Shown: positions 15,182 to 22,866, counted from the first letter of the stretch. The stretch: 28,513 nt of DNA from Ilumatobacter sp. (GCA_018666235.1 JABJAB010000081.1:1-28513); one strand, 5' to 3'. Notes: a model not told the origin generated them from the sequence alone. Translations and numbers: made by a program.

Positions 15182-15766
15182 TCAGGTGGTGAGGAATTTC
15201 AGGGTGTGTTCCGCGATGTGCGCGGTGCGGCCGACAAGGAAGTGATCTGCTGAGGCGATGGTCTCGTGGGTGGTCTGTGGCCACTCCGAGATGATCGCCT
15301 CAGTTGCGTCCGGGGACGAGAACTGGTCGTGGGCGGGCGTGAGGATGAGCGTGGCAACGTCCATGCCCCGGCTCACATCCATCGCCGCGAGCGGGGGCGC
15401 GACGAGCACCTTGGCTGCGAGGCGGTCGTCGTCCAATCCGAGCACTATTGCGGCGCCGAACGAGTAGCCGACGGCGAACAGCGGGACGCCCGGCACCTCG
15501 GCGGACACGAAGTCCACTGCTGTCGTGGCATCGAGCCGTTCGCCTCGGCCGTGGTCGAACGCCGCTCGGAAGTCGAAACGCAGCGCCGCGATCCCTGCGC
15601 CGGGGAGTGCATCGAAGAGCACCTGCACCACGTTGTTCTGTCGGTTGCCGCCGTGCTGCGGATGCGGATGGCAAATAATCGCGGCGGCCCGGGGAGCGTC
15701 GGGGATGGACAGGTCGCCGTTGAGGGTGACGTCATCAGAGGTGGTGAACTGCACGGTTCGCGTCAT
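15182..15766 (-). CDS. Alpha/beta hydrolase (dienelactone hydrolase-like)
   Basis: 194 residues. The triad is S102 in GYSFGAA, D147 in TPAHDQF and H175 in SADHF. CHPHPQHGGNRQNN near residue 32 forms the oxyanion loop typical of COG2945-type small hydrolases. Likely cytoplasmic; substrate unknown. It diverges from groES with only 27 bp between start codons, and the two appear to share one -10 region. Confidence 0.88.
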   Translation of the reverse strand: MTRTVQFTTSDDVTLNGDLSIPDAPRAAAIICHPHPQHGGNRQNNVVQVLFDALPGAGIAALRFDFRAAFDHGRGERLDATTAVDFVSAEVPGVPLFAVGYSFGAAIVLGLDDDRLAAKVLVAPPLAAMDVSRGMDVATLILTPAHDQFSSPDATEAIISEWPQTTHETIASADHFLVGRTAHIAEHTLKFLTT

Positions 15767-15781
15767 GACAATGCCACGGTA
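15767..15781 (-). promoter_or_regulatory. Leaderless promoter of the alpha/beta hydrolase gene
   Basis: TACCGT (15781-15776, minus strand), 9 nt, ATG 15766. Its first two bases are shared with the opposing groES -10. Confidence 0.45.
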
Positions 15782-15793
15782 CCCTCGGCGCCC
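15780..15793 (+). promoter_or_regulatory. Leaderless promoter of groES
   Basis: TACCCT at 15780-15785, 8 nt, ATG 15794. It has the same hexamer and spacing as hisC. Confidence 0.5.
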
Positions 15794-16132
15794 ATGGCTG
15801 GCCCCACATCGAGCGTTGACGACAAGCTGCCGATCAAAATGCTCAACGACCGCGTGCTCGTGAAGGTCTCGGACAAGGGCACTGACCGTAAGTCATCCGG
15901 CGGGATTGTGATTCCGGCAACGGCGCAGGTTCAGAAACGTCTCGTCTGGGCGACCGTCGTGGCGCAGGGACAAAACGTTCGGAGCTGTGAGATTGGCGAC
16001 AAGGTGCTGTTCAGTCCCGACGATCGGTACGAGGTTGAAGTTCAGGGCGAGGACTACGTCATGCTCCGCGAGCGTGAGCTCCACGCGGTTGCCGCAGAGC
16101 GCATCGAAGCATCCACCGGGCTCTATCTCTAG
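15794..16132 (+). CDS. groES: Co-chaperonin GroES (Cpn10) family protein
   Basis: 112 residues. LNDRVLVKV, SSGGIVIPATA (end of the mobile loop region that contacts GroEL) and CEIGDKVLFSPDD follow the Cpn10 pattern, ending with a strand around EDYVMLRERELHAV. About 15 extra residues precede the domain. No groEL is adjacent, and a tail (ERIEASTGLYL) extends past the usual end, so this may be a secondary paralogue rather than the main GroES. The ATG at 15794 is supported by the -10 at 15780. Confidence 0.85.
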   Translation: MAGPTSSVDDKLPIKMLNDRVLVKVSDKGTDRKSSGGIVIPATAQVQKRLVWATVVAQGQNVRSCEIGDKVLFSPDDRYEVEVQGEDYVMLRERELHAVAAERIEASTGLYL

Positions 16133-16163
16133 TCCGCTGCGCGTTCGGAGGGTCGTGATGGCC

Positions 16164-16198
16164 TACGTTGGCCGTTTCAACAACACCAGGAGCAACCG
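16164..16198 (+). promoter_or_regulatory. Possible leadered promoter and RBS of the EthD-like gene
   Basis: TACGTT at 16164-16169 could be a -10, giving a ~24 nt leader that carries AGGAG at 16188-16192, 6 nt before ATG 16199. This gene appears to use a normal ribosome-binding site. Confidence 0.4.
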
Positions 16199-16483
16199 AT
16201 GATCAAAGTCAGCGTCATGTACCCGAGCGGCGACGATGCCACATTCGACATGGACTACTACAAGACCAAGCACATGGAAATCGTCGACCGTACGATCAAG
16301 CCGGCGAGATGGGACATCGAGTCCGGCATCAACGGTCCGTACATCGCGGTCGGCAACTTGTACTTCGAGTCGATGGAAGCCATGCAAGCTGGCATGGGTA
16401 GCGCAGGCGAGGCGCTCGCTGACGTTCCGAACTTCACGAATGCTGAGTCGGCCGTGCAGGTGTCACAAATCGTCGACAGCTGA
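16199..16483 (+). CDS. EthD-like dimeric alpha/beta-barrel protein
   Basis: 94 residues. MIKVSVMYPSGDDATFDMDYYKTKHMEIVDR matches the opening of EthD-family proteins (first strand, then a helix with Y-x-x-x-H), and the later VGNLYFESMEAMQAGM fits the second half of the ferredoxin-like fold. EthD was described in ethyl tert-butyl ether degradation, but most relatives have unknown roles. It is placed between groES and hisI with no obvious pathway link. Confidence 0.82.
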   Translation: MIKVSVMYPSGDDATFDMDYYKTKHMEIVDRTIKPARWDIESGINGPYIAVGNLYFESMEAMQAGMGSAGEALADVPNFTNAESAVQVSQIVDS

Positions 16484-16515
16484 AATCTGACCGGATGGAG
16501 CGGCCGCCACGTCCG

Positions 16516-16527
16516 TAGGCTGGATTC
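16516..16527 (+). promoter_or_regulatory. Leaderless promoter of hisI-trpE
   Basis: TAGGCT at 16516-16521, 6 nt, ATG 16528. No leader peptide or trp attenuator can fit before hisI. Confidence 0.6.
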
Positions 16528-16881
16528 ATGCCTGACGGGATCACGATCGCAGCGACCGACGAGCAGTTGGCCGGACTCAAATACAACAGCGACGGCCTGA
16601 TCACGGCCATTGCCCAGGATGTCGATAGCGGCGACATCTTGATGCTCGCGTGGATGAACGAAGAGTCGTTGAAGATGACCTTCGCCGAGGGACGCATGGT
16701 CTACTGGTCACGCAGCCGTCAGGAACTTTGGCGCAAGGGTGACACCAGCGGTGATCGCCAGTTCGTCAAAGAAGCGTTCTACGATTGTGACGCTGACGCG
16801 TTGCTGTTCAAGGTCGAGCAAGAAGGCGCAGGTGCCTGCCACACCGGTGCGCGCACCTGCTTCTTCAGCAGCTTCGGCTGA
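16528..16881 (+). CDS. hisI: Phosphoribosyl-AMP cyclohydrolase
   Basis: 117 residues, monofunctional (no HisE domain). WMNEESLKMT, YWSRSRQELWRKGDTSG, the metal-binding DCDAD (86-90) and cysteines C87, C104 and C111 (ACHTGARTC) are all present. It hydrolyses phosphoribosyl-AMP in the third step of histidine synthesis. It is separated from the hisCBHAF cluster by ~3.3 kb and shares one base with the trpE start (TGATG), so it is cotranscribed with trpE. Confidence 0.97.
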   Translation: MPDGITIAATDEQLAGLKYNSDGLITAIAQDVDSGDILMLAWMNEESLKMTFAEGRMVYWSRSRQELWRKGDTSGDRQFVKEAFYDCDADALLFKVEQEGAGACHTGARTCFFSSFG

Positions 16882-18407
16882 TGCAGTTCCAACCGACACG
16901 GGCCGAGTTCCACGCGCACGCCGCCGAGCACACGGTGGTGCCCGTATGGACTGAGTTGCTTGCTGATCTCGAAACGCCGGTTGCCGCGTACACCAAGCTT
17001 GTTGGTGACGGCCCCGGCTTCCTGCTTGAGTCGGTCGAAGGCGCCGAGCGGTGGGCCCGTTTCTCATTCGTCGGTCGCAACCCGTCGGCCACGCTGATCC
17101 TGCGCGATGGCACCGTTGAGATCGATGGCCCGGTGCCTGACGGCATTCCGACTGGCGATGGAATGCTTGCTGCGTTGGAAGCGCTGCTCGGCGCGTACAG
17201 CAGTCCGTCGTTCCCTGACCTTCCGCCGCTACACGGCGGCATTATGGGCTTCCTCGGCTACGACATCGTTCGTGAGGTCGAGCACCTGCCTGGAACGCCG
17301 AACGACGACCGAAGCTACCCCGACGCGGTGATGTCTGTCATTGGTTCGCTTGCCGCATTCGATCACTGGCGGCAGCGGGTCTACCTCATCGAAAGCGTCC
17401 CCACGCTTGGCCTGAGCGCAGTTGACCTCGACACGGCCTACGACGCGGCCGTTCAGCGGGTCAGCGAGGCGGTCAAACAGCTGGCGCAACCGCTGCCATA
17501 CACGCCGGTCGCCCCGCCATCTCTCGAAGACGACCTCCCCGTTCTCGCATCGACGATGCCGAACGGGATGTATCAACGCGCCGTCGAAGCGGCAAAGGAT
17601 TACATCGTCGCCGGCGACATTTTTCAAGTGGTGCTGGCCCAGCGGTACGACATTGAACTCGAGGCCGATCCGTTCGACTTCTATCGCGTGCTCCGGCAGG
17701 TGAATCCGTCGCCCTACATGTACTACGTCAAGCACGATGAGCTGACGATCGTCGGGTCGTCGCCCGAGCCGATGGTGCAATTGCTCGACCGCAAGGTGGT
17801 GTCCCGGCCGATCGCCGGGACGCGTCGGCGCGGCAAGACGGACGAGCATGATCGCCTGATGGCCGCTGAGTTGCAGGAGCATCCAAAAGAGCGCGCCGAG
17901 CACGTGATGTTGGTTGACCTTGCCCGCAACGATGTCGGCCGGGTGTCGAAGTTCGGCACCGTGCACGTTGATGAGCTGATGACGCTCGAGCGGTACAGCC
18001 ATGTGATGCACATGACCTCGCAGGTGTCGGGGGAATTGCGCGATGAGCTCGGGCCGATCGATGTACTGCGTGCCACGTTGCCAGCAGGAACACTGTCGGG
18101 TGCACCGAAGGTCCGAGCGATGGAGATCATCGATGAACTCGAGCCGGTCAAGCGTGGACCGTACGGGGGAGTGGTCGGCTACATCGACTGGTCCGGCAAC
18201 CTCGACACGGCCATCGCGATTCGTACGATGTTTGTCACGGGCGACGGTAAAACGGCAAGCCTGCAGGCTGGGGCCGGCGTTGTGGCTGACTCGGTGCCGG
18301 ACGACGAAGACCTCGAGTGCCGCAACAAGGCCGCAGCCCTGCTGGCAGCGATTCCCGGTGCGCGCCGCATGACAGCGGCGCGACGCGAAGCGGGCACGCA
18401 AGCCTGA
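16881..18407 (+). CDS. trpE: Anthranilate synthase component I
   Basis: 508 residues, normal for TrpE. The N-terminal LLES (48-51) is the tryptophan feedback site. The chorismate-binding half has NPSPYMYYV, GSSPEPMV, RPIAGTRRRG, LVDLARNDVGRVS, LPAGTLSGAPKVRAMEII and LQAGAGVVADSVPDDE, all hallmark motifs. It makes anthranilate from chorismate using ammonia from TrpG, which is not in the window. The ATG overlaps the hisI stop by one base. Its stop is 3 nt from the stop of the convergent membrane-protein gene. Confidence 0.97.
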   Translation: MQFQPTRAEFHAHAAEHTVVPVWTELLADLETPVAAYTKLVGDGPGFLLESVEGAERWARFSFVGRNPSATLILRDGTVEIDGPVPDGIPTGDGMLAALEALLGAYSSPSFPDLPPLHGGIMGFLGYDIVREVEHLPGTPNDDRSYPDAVMSVIGSLAAFDHWRQRVYLIESVPTLGLSAVDLDTAYDAAVQRVSEAVKQLAQPLPYTPVAPPSLEDDLPVLASTMPNGMYQRAVEAAKDYIVAGDIFQVVLAQRYDIELEADPFDFYRVLRQVNPSPYMYYVKHDELTIVGSSPEPMVQLLDRKVVSRPIAGTRRRGKTDEHDRLMAAELQEHPKERAEHVMLVDLARNDVGRVSKFGTVHVDELMTLERYSHVMHMTSQVSGELRDELGPIDVLRATLPAGTLSGAPKVRAMEIIDELEPVKRGPYGGVVGYIDWSGNLDTAIAIRTMFVTGDGKTASLQAGAGVVADSVPDDEDLECRNKAAALLAAIPGARRMTAARREAGTQA

Positions 18408-18410
18408 CCC

Positions 18411-19007
18411 TTACAGGGCGAGGGCGATCAGAAAAATCACGCTGAGGCCGGCGAACACGAACGTGATCATGGTCGCGAGGGCAATGAGTCCTGCGAAGCT
18501 GGTCACGGCGGTGAGCGCGAGGCCGAGGCTTTTGAACTGACCAGAGCGATCGCCAACTTCGTTTTGCAGAGAGAAGAACTGGCGTGAAACGGCAACGACA
18601 CTGTCGCCTTGCGACGCGTCGGTTGATTCGATGGTCTCGATGACGGTGCGTTGCGTTTGCGTGTTGCCGGCGATCAGCGAGCGAATCTCGATGAGGAGCG
18701 CGTCGGTGTTTTTGCGCACCGAGCGGAGCCGCGAAAGGGCCGTGGTTACTGAGGCAATGGCAATGAAGGCAAACACGGCGCCGAGGACGGTCCACACCGT
18801 TTCGATGCCGCCGTCGAGTGCGGCGATACCGAGGAAGAACCCGCCCACACTGATCACGATCGTCAGAAACAACACGCCGGTCGCGAGCGCGGAGGCCCGC
18901 CGCACGAGACGCAGGACGGCGTCAACGGCTCGTTGTGCGAGTTGATCGAGTCCGTCGCGGCCGAACCCCTGTCGATCTGAGCTCGCGTCGAAGTGGTCAT
19001 TGCTCAT
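18411..19007 (-). CDS. Membrane protein of unknown function
   Basis: 198 residues from ATG 19007. Predicted helices: one near residues 40-65 (ATGVLFLTIVISVGGFFLGI), one near 70-92 (VLGAVFAFIAIASVTTAL), and a C-terminal pair of hydrophobic stretches from about 160 to the end. Between them lies a polar, probably helical ~65-residue segment rich in Ser/Thr/Gln. No family recognised. The frame is open much further upstream, but that part overlaps the ygfZ gene and is not credible. CACACT 8 nt before the ATG could be a variant -10. Confidence 0.72.
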   Translation of the reverse strand: MSNDHFDASSDRQGFGRDGLDQLAQRAVDAVLRLVRRASALATGVLFLTIVISVGGFFLGIAALDGGIETVWTVLGAVFAFIAIASVTTALSRLRSVRKNTDALLIEIRSLIAGNTQTQRTVIETIESTDASQGDSVVAVSRQFFSLQNEVGDRSGQFKSLGLALTAVTSFAGLIALATMITFVFAGLSVIFLIALAL

Positions 19008-19053
19008 TGCATCGCAGTGTGCCAGATCGCTCGGCTCGGTCCAGACTGGGCCG

Positions 19054-19713
19054 ATGCAGAATTCCGCCGACCTGCCATTCATCGACGAATCAGCCCGCGA
19101 TCGTCTCACTGTCGAAGGCGATGACGCCCTCACGTATCTGCAGTCGCAGATCGCGCAGGAGATCCGGGACATCGAGGTTGGTGAGACGCGATGGACGCTG
19201 GTGCTTGCGCCGAACGGGAAGATTGACGTCCTGGCCCGAATCACGAGGACTGCCGACTTGACGTTCGTCCTCGACACGGACGCAGGGTTCGGCGAGACAC
19301 TCGAGGCACGAATCAATCGATTCAAGATTCGCGTCAAGGCCGACTCGTCGCTGGTGCCCGCCGAGAACTCGGCGCCGTCAGCTGGCCACGAAGCAGCTCG
19401 CATCGCTGCCGGTTGGCCTCGGATGGGCGCCGAGATCGTTTCGGGCGAGACGATTCCTGCGGTGACGGGCGTCGTTCCACTGTCGGTCAACTTCACCAAG
19501 GGTTGCTACCCAGGACAGGAACTGGTCGAGAGAATGGATAGCCGTGGTGCCGACGCGCCGAAGACACTTCGGATCCTTGACGTCCCCGATGGCACCGCAG
19601 TCGGCGAGCGCATTGACGACCTCGCCGAGGTGACCAGCGTCAGCGGCACCACGGCCCTGGCCTACGTGAAGCGCGGCAATGACGTGGGCCGCCTGCCCGC
19701 CCACCTGGACTGA
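19054..19713 (+). CDS. ygfZ: YgfZ/GcvT-like folate-binding protein
   Basis: 219 residues. The signature KGCYPGQE (K149, C151) followed by RMDSRGADAPK is diagnostic of YgfZ, a folate-dependent protein that helps maintain or build certain Fe-S clusters. The N-terminus (RLTVEGDDALTYLQSQIAQEI, then LVLAPNGKIDVLARI) also fits. It is much shorter than typical YgfZ proteins (~320-350), mainly between about residues 105 and 130, where a stretch of the central domain seems missing; it is still open and motif-intact. CAGACT at 19042-19047, 6 nt before the ATG, is a possible -10. Confidence 0.86.
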   Translation: MQNSADLPFIDESARDRLTVEGDDALTYLQSQIAQEIRDIEVGETRWTLVLAPNGKIDVLARITRTADLTFVLDTDAGFGETLEARINRFKIRVKADSSLVPAENSAPSAGHEAARIAAGWPRMGAEIVSGETIPAVTGVVPLSVNFTKGCYPGQELVERMDSRGADAPKTLRILDVPDGTAVGERIDDLAEVTSVSGTTALAYVKRGNDVGRLPAHLD

Positions 19714-19721
19714 GATCTGAA

Positions 19722-20834
19722 TTAGACGCGCGACAGCGTGCGACGGATGGCCTGCACTTCGGGGTGTTCTCGCAGGCCGATCAACTCGGGAGATCCGTCG
19801 ATAACCGATGCGAGCCCGGCCGGCGAAGTGCCGACGTTGGCAGCCGCGCGCAACCACCCGATCGCTGTGCCCTGATCTCCTAACGCCCCGGAAGCACGCG
19901 CAACCGCTGATGCGCTCAGCGTGTTCGGGTTCCGTTCGAAGCTGCCTGCCGCGTAGTGCGCGGCGTCTTCGAACTCGCCGAGCGAGATCAGAATGTTGGC
20001 GAGCAGATATTCGTTGGTGGGGTCCCCAAACGGTTTGGGGTCGGGGAGCAGCTCGACCAGCGCACGAAGCTGACCGGACTCGAGCGCAAGCGCCATCGGT
20101 ACTGCGTCGGGCCGGGAGTGGCTGAGAGCCGCGACCAGCAGTCGCCGCGCACGGTTCTCCTTGCCGGCTTCGAGCGCATTGTTCGCCGAGATCCAGGGTG
20201 ACTGCGGTTCCTTCGAGGCACCCAGCATCTGTAACTGCGTGACCATCAAGAACGCGATGAAGATACCAAAGCCGCGCAGATTGGGGCTGACGAACATCAC
20301 CGCAGCAGCGATGCCTGTCACGGTGATGGAGAACAGCAGCATGATGCGATCTGAGCGGCCGGGAAAAAGGCGGTCAAGGCCCTGCAACACGATGTGACCG
20401 CCATCCAGTGGCAAGATCGGAATCAAGTTGAGCGCGCCGATCACTGGCCCGGCCCACCAGATCGCTGAGGTTGCGGCGTTGGCGTCGAACGACGAACGGT
20501 CCAACGGGTTGGCGCCGAGAGCTAGCAACAGCGCCATGCTGCTGGCGATGTGGATTCCTGGTCCGCTGAATGAGATGACGGCGTGACCGAGGCGCGAGAT
20601 CGGGCGCGTGGGTGCATACGACGCATAGCCGGCGAGAAAGCCGAGAGAAATTTCTGCGTGAGCGCCATTCTGGCGAGCCGAGACGGCATGGCCGAGTTCG
20701 TGAATGATCGTGAACACGGCGATGGCCCCGGCCAGCCACAACCCGAACTCGTCCCCGTACACGATGACGATGAGTGCCATGAACATCACGAAGCCGGGCT
20801 GCACATGCACTTTGAAGCCGAGCAGCGTGAACAT
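19722..20834 (-). CDS. M50 family (site-2 protease-like) membrane metallopeptidase with C-terminal repeats
   Basis: 370 residues from ATG 20834. HELGH (45-49) and LPLDGGH (D144) are the zinc ligands of M50 intramembrane proteases, within several hydrophobic segments. From about residue 230 the protein is soluble and helical, with TPR-like units (NALEAGKENRARRLLVAAL, ANILISLGEFEDAAHYAAG). Presumably it cleaves membrane-embedded substrates, such as anti-sigma factors, but the target is unknown. Longer starts (20888, 20843) are possible; 20834 is chosen because TAGCAT lies 7 nt before it. Confidence 0.88.
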   Translation of the reverse strand: MFTLLGFKVHVQPGFVMFMALIVIVYGDEFGLWLAGAIAVFTIIHELGHAVSARQNGAHAEISLGFLAGYASYAPTRPISRLGHAVISFSGPGIHIASSMALLLALGANPLDRSSFDANAATSAIWWAGPVIGALNLIPILPLDGGHIVLQGLDRLFPGRSDRIMLLFSITVTGIAAAVMFVSPNLRGFGIFIAFLMVTQLQMLGASKEPQSPWISANNALEAGKENRARRLLVAALSHSRPDAVPMALALESGQLRALVELLPDPKPFGDPTNEYLLANILISLGEFEDAAHYAAGSFERNPNTLSASAVARASGALGDQGTAIGWLRAAANVGTSPAGLASVIDGSPELIGLREHPEVQAIRRTLSRV

Positions 20835-20847
20835 TGGGGCCATGCTA
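20835..20847 (-). promoter_or_regulatory. Leaderless promoter of the M50 protease gene
   Basis: TAGCAT (20847-20842, minus strand), 7 nt, ATG 20834. The upstream in-frame ATG at 20843 lies inside the hexamer and so could not be transcribed from here. Confidence 0.5.
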
Positions 20848-20929
20848 CGGGCGTCAGCCCGGCGGTCCGGTGTCGTTGATGGACGCATGGAGTCCCGTGA
20901 TCGGCTGGAGACATGGCAGTGTTGCCAGG

Positions 20930-22543
20930 ATGAAGGACTGGCGAACAGGAGCTGACTCGTTGCGGTTGGCGGTCACCGCTGCGTTGGCGGGTGGGGACAC
21001 GGCTGCGGAACGGGCGAAAGCAGTTCTTTCGATCACGGCGGCGGATCTCGATGATGTGATCCACGCGCAGTTTGAGGCAGCGGCCGTGGCCCTGACGTCA
21101 GGATTGGGTGCGTCACCCGGTGCAGGTGTCGGCAAGGTCTACTTCTCAGCCGACGATGCTGCCGATGCCGCGGACCGAGGCGAAGACGTCGTGCTCGTGC
21201 GCAACGAAACGACGCCGGCAGATGTGCACGGGATGATGGTGGCAAATGGGCTCCTGACGACACGCGGTGGGCTCGTGAGCCATGCTGCCGTCGTCGCCCG
21301 CGGCTGGGGTACGCCCGCAGTGGTCGGCGCCGACACAATCGTGATCGGCGATCGCTGTTTCAGCGTCGGCGATGTCGTCGTGGAGGAGGGTGACGTCATC
21401 TCGATCGATGGGGCGACGGGTGATGTTGTGCTCGGCGAGATGGCGACCGCATCTGGCGGGCCGCCAGAGGAGTTTTTTACGCTGCTGAGTTGGGCGGACG
21501 AGATCAGAGCAGGTCACCTTGCCGTCCGCGCGAACGCAGACACCGGAGACGATGCGATGAAGGCCCGCGAGCTGGGCGCCGAAGGGATTGGGCTTTGCCG
21601 AACCGAGCACATGTTCCTCGCGGCAGACCGACTCCCTGTGGTCCGTCGAATGATTCTTGCTCGCGATGCCGACGAAGAAGGAGCAGCGCTCGAGGAGCTT
21701 GGTCGGGTACAGCAGGCTGACTTCGAAGACATCCTGCGCGCCATGGACAGCTTGCCCGTCACGGTGCGCCTGCTCGATCCTCCGCTGCACGAGTTCCTGC
21801 CATCGGTCGCCGAGTTGACGTTGAAGGAAGCGACCGAGGGGTTGTCTGATGTCGAGCAGCAAGAGTTACGCGCCGCGCGTACGTGGGCCGAGCACAACCC
21901 GATGATTGGTACACGCGGCGTGCGCCTCGGTGTGCTCAAACCCGGCCTGTATGCGATGCAGGTGCGAGCACTTCTGGCTGCGGTGCAGACGCTGCGCGAC
22001 GCAGGGCTGCATCCGATTGTCGAGGTGATGATTCCGCTGACCGTCACCCGACCAGAGCTTGCGCTCGCTCGATCGTGGGTCGAAGCTGAGATCGAGGCCA
22101 CACAGTCTGATCACAGCGACATCACCATTGGCACGATGATTGAGACGCCGCGGGCAGCGCTGCGGGCTGGCGATATCGCCCACGATGCTGACTTCTTCTC
22201 CTTCGGCACGAACGACCTGACGCAGTTGACGTTCGGTTTCAGCCGTGATGATGTCGAGACCCGAATGATGCCGGCGTACCTCGATCTCGGTCTGCTCCCA
22301 GCCAACCCGTTCGACACGATCGATCAGTTCGGTGTCGGGGCCCTGCTCCGCCTGGCTGTGGAACAGGGCCGGGAGGCTGTACCAGGACTCAAGATGGGCG
22401 TCTGTGGTGAGCATGGTGGCGACCCGGCTTCGATCGAGCTGTTCCACGAGATTGGACTCGACTATGTGTCGTGCTCGCCGTATCGGGTGCCCATCGCTCG
22501 GCTCACTGCGGCGCAGGCGGTTCTCGCCTCTTCCTCGAAGTAG
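20930..22543 (+). CDS. Pyruvate phosphate dikinase-like protein lacking the ATP-grasp domain
   Basis: 537 residues, against ~870-900 for full PPDK. The protein begins at the linker that follows the ATP-grasp domain (RTGADSLRLAV). It contains the swivelling phosphohistidine domain (RGGLVSHAAVVARG, H118) and the complete PEP/pyruvate TIM barrel: GLCRTEHMF, RLLDPPLHEFLPS, GTMIETPRAAL, FFSFGTNDLTQLTFGFSRDD and CGEHGGDP with C492. Catalytic residues are intact, so the half reaction His-P + pyruvate to PEP is plausible, but no ATP-binding half is encoded nearby. The start is 95 bp from the divergent M50 gene. CAGTGT, 7 nt before the ATG, may be the -10. The longer frame upstream does not look like PPDK. 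Confidence 0.87.
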   Translation: MKDWRTGADSLRLAVTAALAGGDTAAERAKAVLSITAADLDDVIHAQFEAAAVALTSGLGASPGAGVGKVYFSADDAADAADRGEDVVLVRNETTPADVHGMMVANGLLTTRGGLVSHAAVVARGWGTPAVVGADTIVIGDRCFSVGDVVVEEGDVISIDGATGDVVLGEMATASGGPPEEFFTLLSWADEIRAGHLAVRANADTGDDAMKARELGAEGIGLCRTEHMFLAADRLPVVRRMILARDADEEGAALEELGRVQQADFEDILRAMDSLPVTVRLLDPPLHEFLPSVAELTLKEATEGLSDVEQQELRAARTWAEHNPMIGTRGVRLGVLKPGLYAMQVRALLAAVQTLRDAGLHPIVEVMIPLTVTRPELALARSWVEAEIEATQSDHSDITIGTMIETPRAALRAGDIAHDADFFSFGTNDLTQLTFGFSRDDVETRMMPAYLDLGLLPANPFDTIDQFGVGALLRLAVEQGREAVPGLKMGVCGEHGGDPASIELFHEIGLDYVSCSPYRVPIARLTAAQAVLASSSK

Positions 22544-22631
22544 CTCAAAGAACGGAGAACCTCAAGTCGTTCGTTCGGATCGGCTGCTTCGTGATCCTTG
22601 TTCGCGTCCGAGCCCGGCGATGTCACGGCCG

Positions 22632-22644
22632 TATCCTGGCGTAC
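22632..22644 (+). promoter_or_regulatory. Leaderless promoter of the small membrane protein gene
   Basis: TATCCT at 22632-22637, 7 nt, GTG 22645. Confidence 0.55.
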
Positions 22645-22857
22645 GTGTCCATCTACGACGATGAGTTTGACGACGCCGACGAATTTGACGAGGCCGACTT
22701 TGCTGATCGTCCGTTGCCGCCTCGGGCCAGCCGGACGTCGAGGGTCGCGATGCTCGCAGCGATTGCCGCGGTGGTGGCCATGGTCGCGGCCGGCCTGGTG
22801 GTCGGTGGTGGCGACGGCGCTGACGATTCGCCTCCAGCGACAAGGCCGACGCCGTAG
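22645..22857 (+). CDS. Small single-pass membrane protein upstream of dnaG
   Basis: 70 residues. The first ~22 are strikingly acidic (repeats of DDEF, DADEF, DEADF), then a Pro/Arg patch, a single transmembrane helix (about 35-54, VAMLAAIAAVVAMVAAGLVV) and a short acidic and Pro/Thr tail. Positive charges before the helix suggest the acidic N-terminus is cytoplasmic. No family recognised. A leaderless -10 supports the GTG start. Its TAG stop is the first three bases of the dnaG -10. Confidence 0.6.
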   Translation: MSIYDDEFDDADEFDEADFADRPLPPRASRTSRVAMLAAIAAVVAMVAAGLVVGGGDGADDSPPATRPTP

Positions 22858-22866
22858 TCTGAAGGC
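22855..22866 (+). promoter_or_regulatory. Leaderless promoter of dnaG-rpoD
   Basis: TAGTCT at 22855-22860, 6 nt, ATG 22867. It overlaps the stop codon of the preceding gene. Confidence 0.6.

Noticed and set aside
17229..18401. Minus-strand open frame of 390 codons
   Set aside because: Antisense of trpE, His/Arg-rich and without motifs.
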